Shown: one piece after another, positions 37,622 through 51,306 of the stretch
Layout of the letters: every line of letters starts with the position of its first letter
How positions within the stretch are numbered: position 1 is the first letter of the stretch
NCBI RefSeq assembly: GCF_019399895.1
Contig: NC_091866.1
Location: forward strand, 8,127,308-8,191,307
Length of the DNA: 64,000 nt
Direction: 5' to 3'
DNA from: Cardiocondyla obscurior
Taxonomy: Eukaryota > Arthropoda > Insecta > Hymenoptera > Formicidae
Position numbers and translations under genes: made by a program
Notes under the pieces: generated by a model
Database searches by the model: none
Told to the model about the DNA's origin: nothing
What the model saw: only the letters and a program-made list of their open reading frames with translations

Positions 37622-40600
37622 CCCCCTTGATTTCAGCTCGCGTCAAAGCGCTCTCCTTCGCGGAGAGCACCTTCTCGTACGCACGAATGCACGCACGCAC
37701 GCGATCGTCGTAAATACACACGTACCGGTTTCCTCCGGCCGGCGCGCGGCGTGGAATCGCGATTTATCCAGCGCGCGTCGTCTTCTCTACTCGACGTTTC
37801 CGTCACGCCGCGGGATAAACAACGAGCGTCGCATCCGCCTTTCCCATCAACCGGCTTCAATCTCCCGGAAAATCGTTCTCGCGACGACGGATACCCGACG
37901 GGCATCGCGATTTCCTCCTTGCCAGTCTTTAGTTTTTTTTAAGTCGACGGAACGTATCCCCGCTAGCTGAAAAATCCAAATGCGTCGCATTAGGTTCAAA
38001 AATACATTTTTTTTTCTTTTTTTTTATTACTTGCGAACGGTAGACCGGAGGGTATCGATCGAACGCTTCAGCAGCTGATTTCCGATAAGAAACGCTTGAT
38101 TGATAGCTACGACACATTCAACGTTTTTTTTTTTTTTTTCATTGAGTAAAAAACGACGTGTGTCTATTAAAAAAAAATAATGCTCTATTACGCGCAAATT
38201 ATTTTAGAAAGAGAGGAAAGAAAAGAGAAAGAGAAATAGTAATCTTTGAATGGCGTCGAATTAATACGATCGCGTTCGAAATTGAGATCAATTCGCGGGC
38301 GGCATTATTTCGCGTCGCCGACGCTACATTGTTAAACGCTTTCTTATTAGATGGTGGTACAGAAAATAACGTGGAACCACATGAGTAACGGCGACGTTTA
38401 CGACGTCATAGACATAAGCGAAAAGTTGTTGTTTGGCGCGCCTTAACTAACGTAAAATCAGTAAAGTGTCCGACCCGAGACGTTTTAGCCTTGAGAATAT
38501 TCATAAAAATGATATTGGATTATTCGACGGCTGACGTTAATGGCAAGTAATAACCCGCCGTGCCGCAGTGACTAAAGCCTAAAGCCTACGTCTCTCACCC
38601 TCGCGCGTGCTCTCTTCTCATTTCGCGCTTTGTTGTCCCTATAACCGCCGACGGGTTTGCTTGAACCTTGAGTTTCGTCACAAATCACATAAAAATGGCA
38701 ATAATTTTTTAGTCCGTTTGAAATAATTTCCTCTTTTTCTGAAATTGTCAAATACGTTGATCCCATCAAAGGCGAGCCCGCCGGCTATTGTTCCGTATCG
38801 ATAACGTTTAAACAATCAAAAAAAAAAAAACGGAAAAAAATCCTTTCGATTGTTAACCCCGCGCACGGTTCCCGAGGCGTTCTAATTGCGAGCGTTGCGC
38901 AGAAACGAACGATAGTGTCTAGCCCGGCTGTGTCGTCGTATCGTAATTGGATAGCTCCGTTCGTTCCCCGAGCAAAAGTACTACGCCGATGGCACGGAAT
39001 GTCACCGCCGCTGTTGCGCTATTAACGCGTACCAAGGGCACATGCGCCCAATAGAACAGATTGGCCGGCATTGTTATGCTAAGGGGAGTCGGACGGCTCC
39101 GAATATCGTCGTCGACGGTTTTATGACGCGTCTCGCAATCGAGAGGAACTGGCCGATCTGAAACGTATCCCCCGTCGACGCGAACCGAAGGTGGAAAGCC
39201 CGATTCGCGGGATATCGCGCCGTATCTTGCGCGGCGAGCGCGAATAATTTCAATAGCTAATTTCCCGCGAGTATCGACGATTGCTCAAGATTGTCACGGA
39301 GTTGTCGATAAACATGCTGAAATCGCGCGTTTCCATAGCGCGACGGTGCATTCTCGCCGACAACGAAATGCATCCCTCTCCGTCTCTCCTTTCCGTGTCC
39401 CGTTTACTCTCTGTTGCAATCTCTTATACATATATTCCGTCGAGCGTAAAGCCGTCGCGCGTCGTGCTTCTTTTTGGTACCGGTAGCCGCGTTTTTCTTA
39501 TCACAGTTAACGTGTTGCGCGCGTCCTTGTTCGCTTTTTCAGGATTTCGACTTTCTATTCGAGCGTGAATGCGCGCTGCTCGTTTGGCATAGAAAATCTA
39601 ATTACCCTCGTGGATCTGTGCGGCGGGGTATTACGAGCGTGACTGGGTGGCGCGAGCGCTTAAAGATCGGATCTTAACTCGCTCGCTAATTTGTTAATTA
39701 GCTAGTAATACTGTCGTTGCTTGTCAACCGTGTCATCTCCCATGGTTTTGTTTCCGAACAAGAGATCGCGCGAGCGCGGTGTGTCGTTTTGCAATAACCG
39801 CCGCGCGCAAACACCCCGGCACGAAGCAATTAGCGATCGCAATTAGTGTTATTTGAACACGCATTATCGCGCAATTAAGACGAGATTGGACGTTGAGAGG
39901 AAGGAAAAAAGCTGACGCTTTGAACTTTAAGACAGTATAATAACTAGGTCGAATACTCGGGAGGGAAGCTCTCTTTTTCTCTCAAGATTGTGCGAAACGT
40001 AATTGAATGTTTGCCGATGCTTAAATTTAATGAATACAAAGGTAGGAAACCTCTCCTTCGCGCTCCGCGGAAACGTGACACTCCTTCGATCGCGGCGATT
40101 TTATCTTGACGCAACGGCACATTTTTTTTTTTTTTTTCGTAACGCTCGATGCTTATTGTTTGCCCTTATCGCTATGCTAATCTAAACTCATCAGTTTGAA
40201 TATAATTAACCCAGTTTGCGTTCACCGAAAGCGCTGGGCGAACCGCGCTTCAGCTTAAAAACCGTATTACGTGAGCGAAAGGTGTTTTTAAATACTAATT
40301 CGGCCGGTGCTAAAACAGCGTTTTCACGCAAGAATGACTCCGTTCATGGGTAGCATCGCGGGCGCGCGCGTCTCGCGCGCTCTCATCTCGATTGCCCGTG
40401 CCCGTTTTACCTACATAGACGCCGGAATGTAAACCGCATTCCGCGCAGCGCTCAACCGGGGGTCTCGACTGTCCAACGGCGAGTGGGGGGCCTCTCTTTC
40501 TCCGGTTTTTCAGACACGGCGTTGCAACGAGAAGAGAGGCATCGCCGGCGATGTCGTCGCGCACCCTTTTTCCATCGAAGCCCGTTGTTAAACACGCAAA

Positions 40601-42057
40601 CTGCTCTAATGTTAGCTACGTGCGATTTACACATGTCCCGACACGCGTGCGTATGTTTGCCGCACGTACTTTCCAGGAACTATATTTCACTCGAGGCGCA
40701 TGTGTGCATCTTAGGAACGGCGGGCGGATCTAAAACCACCCGCGCATTTCGCCACGCCGTACCGCGGATCTCTGCGATCCAACGCCGATTGTCGGAACGT
40801 TAACGATCGCCATTTATCGCAAATTTTTTTTTACCGGACGCCGATCAACTCTTTTTTTTTTCTTTTATTTTTCTTCATTGATACAAGGGGGAGACCGTAG
40901 AAGAGATATTTTCATAGAGATATATGTCCTTTTTATTGTTTCCCGTCATTTTCTTTTTTCACTTTACCATGATTGCGTTCTTGCCGCTCTCGCTTATTTT
41001 TATCTCATTTTTTTTCTATGCTCTCATCTTGATAAATTTTTTTCTTTCCCTCGTTGGATTTTTTTATTTTTTTTTAAATATTGTTGATATTAAAATTTTC
41101 ATTAAGCAACGTGGCCGTGTGCTATTTCGTACCTTTTGACTGATGCTCAACGTTCAACGCTCAAATGGGTACACGTAAGTGCCTGTATCTTCCTCGCTAA
41201 CAAAGTAGCATATTATCGCCTCTCGAACGTCTGCTGTACGCTCCTCGCTGTTCTTTTTTCCCTTCTCCGCGTCGCCTTCCGGTACGTTCAACTCTCGTCT
41301 AACGATACGTCGGATCGCGTACGATTTGCCAAACAAACAACGGGATGCGCCAGGTATATCTGCAATCTTGCACTATCATTGAATCGTTCTCCGCTTCGAA
41401 GTTCCGCTTGGCGTTGAATACGACGCCTTAGCTCGCGAAGTAGGCTTTCAGAAGTGCGTTATCGAGCAAGCACGCACTTTGTAACCAGCGTGCGTCGTGC
41501 GCGCGTGTATGTATAAAATAAGTATAAACGTGAAATGTAGCTTTATACGACGTTCGGCCTTACGCGATGGCGCATAGTGATGTTAATGAGCCGAGGGGAT
41601 GCCAGCCGCCGAATTCTTCCGTTGATCGTCGCGAACAATAGAGAGGGCTCGATCGGTTTCCGGCCTCACCGTTGGATGGCGGCTCCATGATCCTCACGAC
41701 TGCTCTTCGCTTCGGGATTGCGTCATTTCTCCCTCCCGCCCTCCCCCCGCAAAACCGTTGTTAGGAATTTGTCAGCGAAAACAGATTTCTTTCATCTATA
41801 ATCGCTCTCCTCGGTGTCGTATCGCGTTCCTTAACGAACCCGTCGTTACCTCGAGATACCTTTGCGCGTCACCGCCGAGATATCCGCCCTTGAAGAGAGC
41901 GCGACGATTCGCCCTTCCCTTTTGATTTTCGCCCTATTGTTCGTAGAAAAAAAAAAAAAAAAAAATGAATTGATTGCGCGAAAAAGAGATTCGGCCGTCA
42001 CGGTCTAGAAGGCCACATAGGGTCGGTCTCGAAGCGACGAGTGGCGGCGATGGCGGC

Positions 42058-42080
42058 GAGCGGGCGGGCGGGCGGGCGGG
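42058..42080. repeat. GCGG tetranucleotide run
   Basis: About five units of GGGC in a GC-rich block. On one strand it is G-rich in short GGG runs separated by single C, so quadruplex formation is conceivable. Confidence 0.9.
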
Positions 42081-42273
42081 GTCCGTCCTTTCCTTACTGC
42101 GCACTTTCTTACCCCACCGCGTTCGACCCCCGACGACGCCGTGGCGCCTCGCGGCGCGATGGTTAGTTCGCATCGCGAAAAAGGCGGCGGCGCATATGCT
42201 GCCCTTGTTATCGTATACGCGAACGGTCTCGCGTTCGCTCGATTAAGCGCCTATTAGCGGCACCTTCCCGCAT

Positions 42274-42492
42274 ATGTGCGCGCGCGTGTACGTGCACGAG
42301 GTGCCACGACGTGCGTGGACGGCGGCGTACTACGCACCGACGTGCATAATGCACCACGCGTCGCATCGACGTACGGTTAACGTCCAACCGACACGAGGCT
42401 GCCGTGCTCGCGGCCACTTAGACAGCGACGACGGGGACAGCGACCCTTCGTCGCGTACCTCGGGCGCGACATCCGATAGCACGTCGCTCGAT
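42274..42492 (+). other. Candidate alternative upstream exon with a splice donor
   Basis: An ATG at 42274 opens 73 codons. The last part encodes an acidic, serine-rich segment (DSDDGDSDPSSRTSGATS) and stops exactly at a strong donor, CTCGAT|GTAAGTAT, at 42492/42493. A possible acceptor CACTTAG lies at 42421. Spliced in phase to the acceptor at 51306, the frame would continue 20 more codons and end at TGA 51367-51369. Position and strand make it a possible alternative first or second leader exon of InR, or part of an unknown small gene. Confidence 0.25.
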
Positions 42493-45400
42493 GTAAGTAT
42501 TAGATAAGATGACTACTCGCAAACGCGTTCTTTTCTCGTCTCTTTCTTCCTTTCTTTCTCTCACCTCTTCACCTCTATTGCCACGCAGTCAGACGCATGA
42601 ATGTGAATTCTGTGACCAACGTGATCTCGCGTCGCAATAACCGGACGACGCAGTTCGCATTTTGTATTCCTTTTCGACGACTGTGGGCATTGACTTTCGC
42701 GAGAGTCAATCCCTCAAGTGGAGCGTGTCGAACGAGCGAGCGGACGAGCGATCGTCCCGTGATACCGAATTGGCAATAATTAAAACGGCTTCGCATCGGA
42801 GTCAATAACGATATCGCGCTCGTCGGCGTGTGACGGCGAGCCTATCGAATCGGAAAGTTCGCGATTGATTTCAGTTATCTCACGAAAAATATTATTTTCA
42901 CCGATACCTCGAGGACCGTGTCAGAGAAAGCGGACTGCGTATCGCGGCTGCGCGCCCCGACGTGTTAGAGTCGGTCGTTGTGACTCGGCCTGCGTTTCTC
43001 AGAGTAGAGCGAAAACGCTTCCCGCGGCCTCCTGTCTTCATCGAACGGCGGAGATTCCAGAGTTATCGCGACAGCACAGCCGCGCGCGCGTTTCACACGT
43101 CCGTTCGTCACGCGCCGCGATAGGTTTCCCCGAGACTCTGTGCGTCGGAATAGATGAGCGGGGCAGCCTTGGGCGGGCTGCGGTCGGAATAGACACGCGT
43201 ATTGTGAACGAAACTCGGAAATCCATTCGTATCGTCCGAGTTTTCCGCCGATAAATTTTCTCTCAAAGATAGAAGCCGCTGTCGATATTCGCGTCTTCCC
43301 TCCCACCCATCCCTCAGGGAAAATACCAGTTCTTTCGCACTTCTCGGTTTCGCGCGTATTTTCCACGTCGCTTAAATTTGCGGCGACCCTGACGGTACCG
43401 CGAAAATACCGCCTGCTTATCTGAATTTTGCACGCTGATACTTATCGAGCGTTCTAACGGCTACGTTAATTTTGTTGTCGAATAATAATTTTTTAGTTTC
43501 TTTTTTTTTTATTTTTTTATTTTTTTTTTTTTTTTTTTTTATGTTCGAGTACGCGCAGGCAATACAGTCGGTAGCCTCAGTCGTTCGTCGAGCAGTTCGT
43601 TAAGCATTACCTCGCGCATTCCGATCAACATTAGATCCGCTTTCTAACGGCTTTCCGCGAGCCGGGGAGTCGATCCGCGACGCAATATCGCGATGCGTTA
43701 CGCAAAATATTACGCGGCTACTTGCCCATTACTTTGCCAGATCGACATCCGGATTAACTCCGGAAAGAATTTGATTTGTTTCTGCATCTAATCGCGGAGA
43801 GTGTAACCTGCGGGCGCGTATATTACTCGCGTTCATTTCCATTAATATAGATTATCTTTAATCTTCGCCCAACTCACTTTTATCATCCAATTTCTGAACC
43901 TAGAAAAACCCATAATCGAACTCGCATCTTGCGAACATTAAGAGTTAAGAATTCGACTTGTTTTTTTTATCTCTCCTGTTATTCGGCATTATCTAACGCA
44001 AACGTGATGCAGCAGCCGAAAAAAAAAAGTTATCTGACCCGACATAAAATAACTCGGCACACGCCCACATTAAGTGTCGTATAACGTGACGTCGTAACTC
44101 CCGGGAGCGTAAGCCTCGAACTCGTGAGAATTTTGGCATTGTTTCGTCGCTCGTTCGCCGTTTTATGCGCATCAAAATCGCACGTATAACGCTAGGTCTT
44201 CGAAGGCCGGCAGACAAGGCGCGCAAGATCAAGGACCGTTCGGCCGATCGATTGATCGCGCTAGTTTAAAAGTCCTTATTGTCCGTGGCCTCGCGATGCC
44301 ATGAGAAATTGCATTATCGAACGCGAATCTATTGTACGTACTACTACGCGCGGCCAGGCATGTGGCAATGTTTTGGCTCACATCGATCGCTCGCCCCTTA
44401 TACTGCGGCGTAGTATCTACTTCCTAGCCTTCCCGCTACTTTTTTTTTTTTTTTTTCCCCTCGTCCGTCCACCCACGCCCTGGTTCAGTCAACTACCCTT
44501 GGTCGGCAGCGATTCTCAACAGTCAGGTGCGAGCCAGTTCGGGCGCCACCGAGAAACACGCCGGTAGTACTTTATCGTGCCGCCTGACGCCGGCTGACGT
44601 AATTCCGTCGATGTTTCTTCGTAATCCTGTCGCCGGTGCTTTAAGATGAGAAGTCAAAATTAGCCGCTGACGCTTTTGCGCACTCTGAAACGTATTACTT
44701 TCACGGCACTTCTGGAAGCGCGAGCGTTCGAAATGCTACGTGTGCCTATATAAATATCAAATAATTATACAAACATTTAATTACGACTCTGCGCGGTATG
44801 AGGAGAATTTCAATAATTCGCCACTCTTGATACTTTCGCGAGCGCGCAATTTGTGGAAAATTGCGAGGAAATTGCTTGTAAAATTCATGGATCGGTTACT
44901 CTATAATTACCAGAGAGTCAATTGTCGATCGTGCAAATGCGGAAAATACATTATGCCGTTACGCTAATTATTACAAATCTAATTTACTTCGATGCAAATG
45001 CCGAAGGAAAAAAACGGAAGAGGGGGAAAGAAACGGCGGATGTTAGGTGGATCGCGTGTCGTATTTATCGCATCGTAATTTAATAATTATACCAGTTTTA
45101 TAATTCTTGCAATGAATACTTATGAATGTGTCGCTGAATGAATCGATGCCGTTATCTACGAGATAAACAGTATAGCTTGCGTGCGTAATGAAAAAAACTG
45201 CTGCACAGTCGTCGGGAATTAGATTAGAATCTCGAGAATTCGACGAGGACGATTTTCCCAGGGGCCTCGGAAAATCGTGGAAATTAAGTAGGAAATCGCA
45301 CTACACTCTCTTTTAACGTACACGTGAAGTGTGTAATTCTGTTTGGACAGCGATAAAGGTGACTGTGTTTGTCGCGTTTCAAGACAGACGTTGTATATCT

Positions 45401-48400
45401 CGTTGCGTTAGTTTTATCGGCGGCGGCGGCGGCGATGCTACAGATTAGGACTCGCCGCTGACTTCGATGTTTGCCAAAACGTGTTTTCACTTCGGAACGT
45501 TGTTTTGAGAAACATCGCGGTTCATATAATCACGGTCGGTCCTGAGAAAAAATATCTCCGATGCCCATATTGATAGCGGTAACAGCAATAGCGCTATGTG
45601 ACCTTCAGTCTACCGAGGAAGCGTCACGTTTCAAACATCGGACGGTGTACGAAGATACTTCGCATACTTTTAATTCTCGTGCAATCTCGCTCGGTGGCAG
45701 AAAATTCCCTATCGCTTCTTTGTGCAATTACGTCGCTCGGGAGAGAAAAAAAAAGGCAAGAAGTTAATTCGCTCGGATCTAATTTGTTCCGGCTAATTGA
45801 CATTGATAAAATTGTTGATTTTCTTACTTTAAGAAAATTTCAAAGTTAAAATGACTAAAATAAACGCGACGCGGAACAAGTATTTATAATATAAATGACA
45901 TTAATTTCATATCTCGACGCGTTTGATTCATCGCTTAGAAAGCTGCGCGCTTGATGATCGTCGTGTCGTTTGATGACACAGCAAGCGTGACAGGGACACA
46001 TCCTTCGGTCATATTAAGTGGCGATAATGAAGAAGAACGCGAGCGCGCGCGCTCGATAAAAGAGTCAGCTGGAAAGAAGCCCGATGTAAAAAAAAAATGG
46101 CAAGCGGGTCGATCCTCTTATCGACGAGCGCGCCGTCATCGCGATGTGTCTGAACGATTTAATCGCCAGGCGAGAGCAAGGAAAGGGAATTAGAAGTGAC
46201 TTTGGCTGCGATATCTCAGGCACAATGTTATCAGCGGTAATTGTGGAGCCGCAAGAGCGGAGCGACATCCAACAGGAATGTTGCGAATAAACAGCCGGGG
46301 ATGAAACCGCAAGTCGCGTACTACAGCGTAGCCGGTGCAACGCGTAGTATTCTCATCTGCGGATTGGCTGGAGATAGCGCGTCGGACGTCTCCCAGCCGT
46401 GTCCTGCAGCAACGGAGGCTCGATCGCGATCTCCTTTCATTAGACGCGCGTCTTCGTGGAAAAGACTGAGACGAGACAAGAAGGCGTTTGGCAGACGACG
46501 ACGAGGAAGAGAGATAAGCGATTCGGCGCGTTGCGAAACGCGCCTTTAAGAGAACGCGGGGAGAAATGCGCCTTTCGCTCACCCCGCCCTTGGCTGCACG
46601 CAGTTTTTTGTCCCTTTATACATACATTATGCCCTTGCGGAGTCGCTTAATTCCATTTCCCGAATGAAATATCATTTAGATAGGATATCGCGTCCGTCGT
46701 ATCTCCTAGAGATGGTATCTAGCCTCACGTCGCTATCTGTTCGTAAACGCCGCGATTGCAATATACTTGATTACAAACTGCGTCCAATTGCCCCGCGTGT
46801 TATTTTTCATCGATCGACCCGAGCGTGCACCGTGCGCTAGTGCGCGATTTGCGAAAAATTCACGCGAGGTCGACGCGCATTTCGCAACTTTTCGGGAACG
46901 TGTTACGTAATCGTACAACAATCCGACGAGCGTGAACGGCACAAATCTCTCTTTTTTTTTTTTTTCTTTATTTCTTTACCGAGGGCGATTCGCGGGATTT
47001 TTCCCTGGTGCAACGAGCATTCTTCCAGTCGCGGTGCGCCTTCTCTCAATTGACAACTAAACGGATTACGGTGCGGCGCTTGGCAAAGAGCGGACTGCTC
47101 GAGCGGTCGATGGACATAGGGCGGGTGGGTGTCGGCGAACCTGCAAATGCGACAGCACGAATGCCTCGTAGTAGAGCACGGCGCAGCGAGTCGAAACCGG
47201 CGTGGCGAGTAGCGGTGGTGAATGAAGCCCGCTTCCTCTCCTCACCCTCGTCTTCGATGCCCCCCTTCGTGTCTCACGTCGCTCTCGGTGGTTCCCCACT
47301 ACGTCGTTTTCTCCCGGCGCGTCCACCTTCCTCGTTGCTCGTCCGTGTCCGATGCGCTCGCACGCATTACGCACGCGTTATACACTCGCGTGCCAACGTC
47401 GACTACCGCCGACAATGCCCGGCGCACATACGTATGCGAGATGCGGTTGTGAGCGAGCGACGTTCCGTGTTTTGACGCGCCGGCCCGATCACCGGTGCGA
47501 AAGGATTTCGCGCTGCGTCCGGAACTCGATTATTTCGACCGTCCGTCAGCTTGATCCCCGCCCGGATTATCCTGCTTACCGTCTCGCAATTTAGCAAGCT
47601 ATTTCCCGGTAAGAGTTACCCGCCTGATTTGCAATCGATCTGTTGTAAAATAAACGAGCGAACGGTAAATTAAAACAACTATTTGCTGATTCGAATCGCG
47701 TTGCAAACAGATTGTAAGGCTGACGTTACGAGGTAGACGCGTTGCAAAAGAGGTTTTTAGAAATTTTTTATAGCTAGTTGGTATGCTAAAAAAAAATTAA
47801 AAAGTAAAAAGGTAAAAATTGCCGCGCGACACACGTAACATCAGCCTGACATTCATTTTTTTTTTTTTTTGTGCGTGGATCGAAATATCAACGAAATATT
47901 CCAACGAGATGAAAGTTGCAAAGCGTTCTCTCGGAGGCGCACGTTTGGAGGTCACGAGTAATCGCGCACACCTGCGTTCCTTTCGCTAACTTATCAAATA
48001 ATGAAACCCAATGGTATTTAAAACTGTAACTTGACATTTTCGAACGTGTGGAATTATCGATACGAGGACGAGTAGCCGCGAATTCTCGAGACGTGTTTGC
48101 CTTCGCTCACTACAAATAAAACTATGAATAAGACGGCGTAGGTGGTGGACCTACGCGCGCGTTGCGTGACTGTCTAATTTTCACACGGCTATACTCGTGT
48201 GGCGTAAAACACCGTATTTCGCGGCATTCCGACCTCGCACGTAGTAGTTTTCAATTATTGAGCGTCGATGTAATCCCATTTGGAATTTCGTATCTCCGCA
48301 ATTTTTCCTCGGCAATAATGCTGCACCGAAATTGCCGAGATTACGAATTCTACAGCGTCGTATTGTAATCCCACCGAGAGGCGCTATAAAGTAGCGTTGA

Positions 48401-50907
48401 ATCGTGGATTATACGAGTGATTGGAATTCTCGTAAATAAAAGATACCGTCGTCACGGCAGAGTCAAGTGATTGAGCGCGTTCGGGACGAGATCCGATTTA
48501 CATAGGTCGATATTCCCGCTATGTTCCGGTGACTTTTTTTAATTTTTTTTTCTCTCCCCCGGTGGAATGCAGACGCTAATTGTTTTTCGCGGGCGAAGCG
48601 CGGCTAGGCGGCGGACGTAGGTGTGCGGAAAACGGGCCGGGCTCGATCGGAAGCGGGTTCAGCGAATCGTGAATCGGGAAGAACGTCGCGCGAAGCCATC
48701 GGGTCGTGATCGCGGAGGTGTGATCTCTCGATCCCGCGTGCCACAGCGTACGCATCTTATTATCGGGTGACAGCGTGACCCTCTTTATACGCAATAAATC
48801 AATTACCGTTTATTATTAAGAGAAATTTACGCTTAATCAAATCACGTTACTTAACCCCGGGAGTCATGGGCGAGCGAGACGGTCGCGACGCTAGAAAATT
48901 TTTTTGTTACGCTGCCACTTGACCGCCTTGCCCGTGAGACCGCGCGACATTTCTCGGTCCCGCCGACAGGGCGAATCACAATTCCCGACACATTTTCACC
49001 GCGTAACACGTTTCAGCATGAGAAATCTCTTGGCTTACGTCGCGCGATTACGACTTTGAGGTACTACAATCAAACAATTACCACGCCAAGCGCGCACAGT
49101 TGGTACATCAAACGACTGATTTTAATTCTAAGAAGATACTTTAAGCGGAAGTAAAATACTTGAAATTCATTTTATCTCGTTACGTCTTCTTTTAATAATT
49201 CATTGAAAAATCAAATGCGTTATTCAGCCCGTTTCCTGCTGTTTTCTACTCTCTTTCTCTCGTTATTTCTTGGTTTATCGCTTTAGAGTGCCTTCTGGCT
49301 ATATGTACGCTACCTTTTCGCATAATGAGAAGCTACGTTTGGCACATCGACGTCGGCATCGTAAACAATGCGAATATTGCATTTAGACATACAACTGGTT
49401 GGCCGGCACGGCTCTCAGCATAAAGTTTACCTTTCCGTAAAGAGTTTAGTAACGGAGAATATTCCGCGAAGGCAAGGTGCACATGCGAGGCAAAACCTCG
49501 GACATCTGCCGCCAATATACTTTCCGCCTAAGAGTTTTATACGCGCACGCCGACGATACCGGAGTGGCTATGGCGGAAAAGAGCTGCATTATCGATTCGA
49601 ATTCACCCTTATTCGGCTTATTCGATAATTTGCAAATCGTTCGCGCGTTATCTCGCGTACTACACCACCGCGTAATAAATATGGCCAAAGATATCGTCAC
49701 CGAGCGTCATGACCCGGTATGCATTCGCTAGATAAAAGTTATAAAAAATGTATAGGGAGGCACGTTAAAAAATGCGCATGAAAATAAGCGCGCGATGCCA
49801 CGCGACATTTTATCCGAGATTAGCATAAGCCACTTTAATAGGCGCGATTGATTTCGGGGCTAAATAAACAATTTGCCGTGTGCAATTTATCCTCGAAAAA
49901 CTGCAGCGAAATCACGACTGGCGAGAGGGAAAAAAAATTCATAGCAAGGGATGAATGTAACTCCGAGTAAACAAGCTTGATTAAATCCCGCGAGAGCCTC
50001 GGGCTAAGCGTTCGTTGTTCGATAAGCTCCTCCTTCGAGAGATACATATTATGTATCGCGACGGGTCCAGCGATCGAAACCGCAGCGCGTTTGTTCAACA
50101 TTTAGTCAAACGGCTAAATTCAATTTTTTCTCCCCCAAGATATCATCTGACCGGCTCTTTCTCGCGTATCTTTGTCGCATGCAGTCTTGTACAAAGTAAG
50201 CATCGTAATGTAATTTAAAACGATCTCTTTTACAAGCTTTATATTGAATTTCAAAGCGATACATTCAATTTCTATAATTCTCGGGACAGAGGGAAACGGG
50301 CAGAGTTTTCTCGCGGACGCGATTTTATAGGGAGTATATATTTATATGACAATGCGCGGAATTGAAAAATGACACTCCTTTACGCGACCATTTGCATGAT
50401 AATTGATGTGTTATCGGCTGACAAATGTCGTCGTGTGCTGAGGAAAAAATATTGCCGATATTACTAAATATTTTTAACTGGCAATCGTTTATTGAGTTCG
50501 GGACATGCGTGTGTAAACATACACCTACGTATGTATATCGGTCGTAAAAACATGATATTTTGTTATTAACAATTTTATTTGTCGGACAGTCCGTGACCAC
50601 GCATCTTTTGGGTGCCAACGATTTTTTTTTTTTCTCTCCCCCTTTCCCTCTCTTCTCGCCATGCGTATTCCCACAAGTTAATGAATAGTCCGATAAGATA
50701 TGGCCGTGCCGAACATTCTTAAAAGTGATATTGATATTATTTTCCAATACGTTTGTATTTGCCCCGTCGTTCAGTCATGTAATTAGCCGCATCTCTGTAA
50801 TGAGGTTCATTTTTTTATCACGCTATTACGCGCACGAATTGTTCGTTGAATGGACGTGCGGGATATTCGCAGTAATCATTATTACGATAAATTATCTTTG
50901 CGCGGTA

Positions 50908-50933
50908 TTTTTTTTTTTTTTTTTTTTTTTTTT
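50908..50933. repeat. 26-base T tract
   Basis: Uninterrupted T run about 370 bases upstream of the splice acceptor at 51306; too far to be the polypyrimidine tract itself. Confidence 0.95.
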
Positions 50934-51306
50934 GCTATATAATGGCCGTATGAACGGAACATGCTCGGTGTCGGTGATCGCCATGCATTATAAATAACGA
51001 TCGTTTATTGGTGGCTGCGTGTTACCTGAAAAAGTTTGCCATTACAATTTTTCCCTTTTGAGGTTTATTCGTGTATATTTTTCGGCACGCAGCCGCGCTC
51101 TCGTTATTCCTAAGGAAGATGAAAATTAATGCGACAAGGTGTCTCATTTTCTGTAATTAAGCTTAAATGAAGTAACGTAACGTGAAATTCTCTTTAAAAG
51201 AGGTCGCCAAACGAGCCGTTTAACGACACAAAAATGAATGCGACGTTATGACCGACGCCCAAGGCATCTGCCATAGTGTAACTTTGTGTTCTTCTTTGTG
51301 TTCCAG

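Larger units (their letters stand above)
36693..51306 (+). other. Long non-coding stretch, probable InR 5' UTR intron
   Basis: No exon of a recognised protein appears on either strand. Composition alternates: GC-rich at about 36.9-37.9, 39.0-39.9, 42.0-43.3 and 46.2-47.6 kb, and AT-rich elsewhere. It holds a 10-base tandem repeat at 37589-37621, a GCGG run at 42058-42080, T tracts at 43500-43541 and 50908-50933, and a candidate exon ending at 42492. Many open frames here overlap on both strands and look like by-products of GC-rich DNA. Large 5' introns of developmental genes often hold enhancers, which I cannot recognise by eye. Confidence 0.45.
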
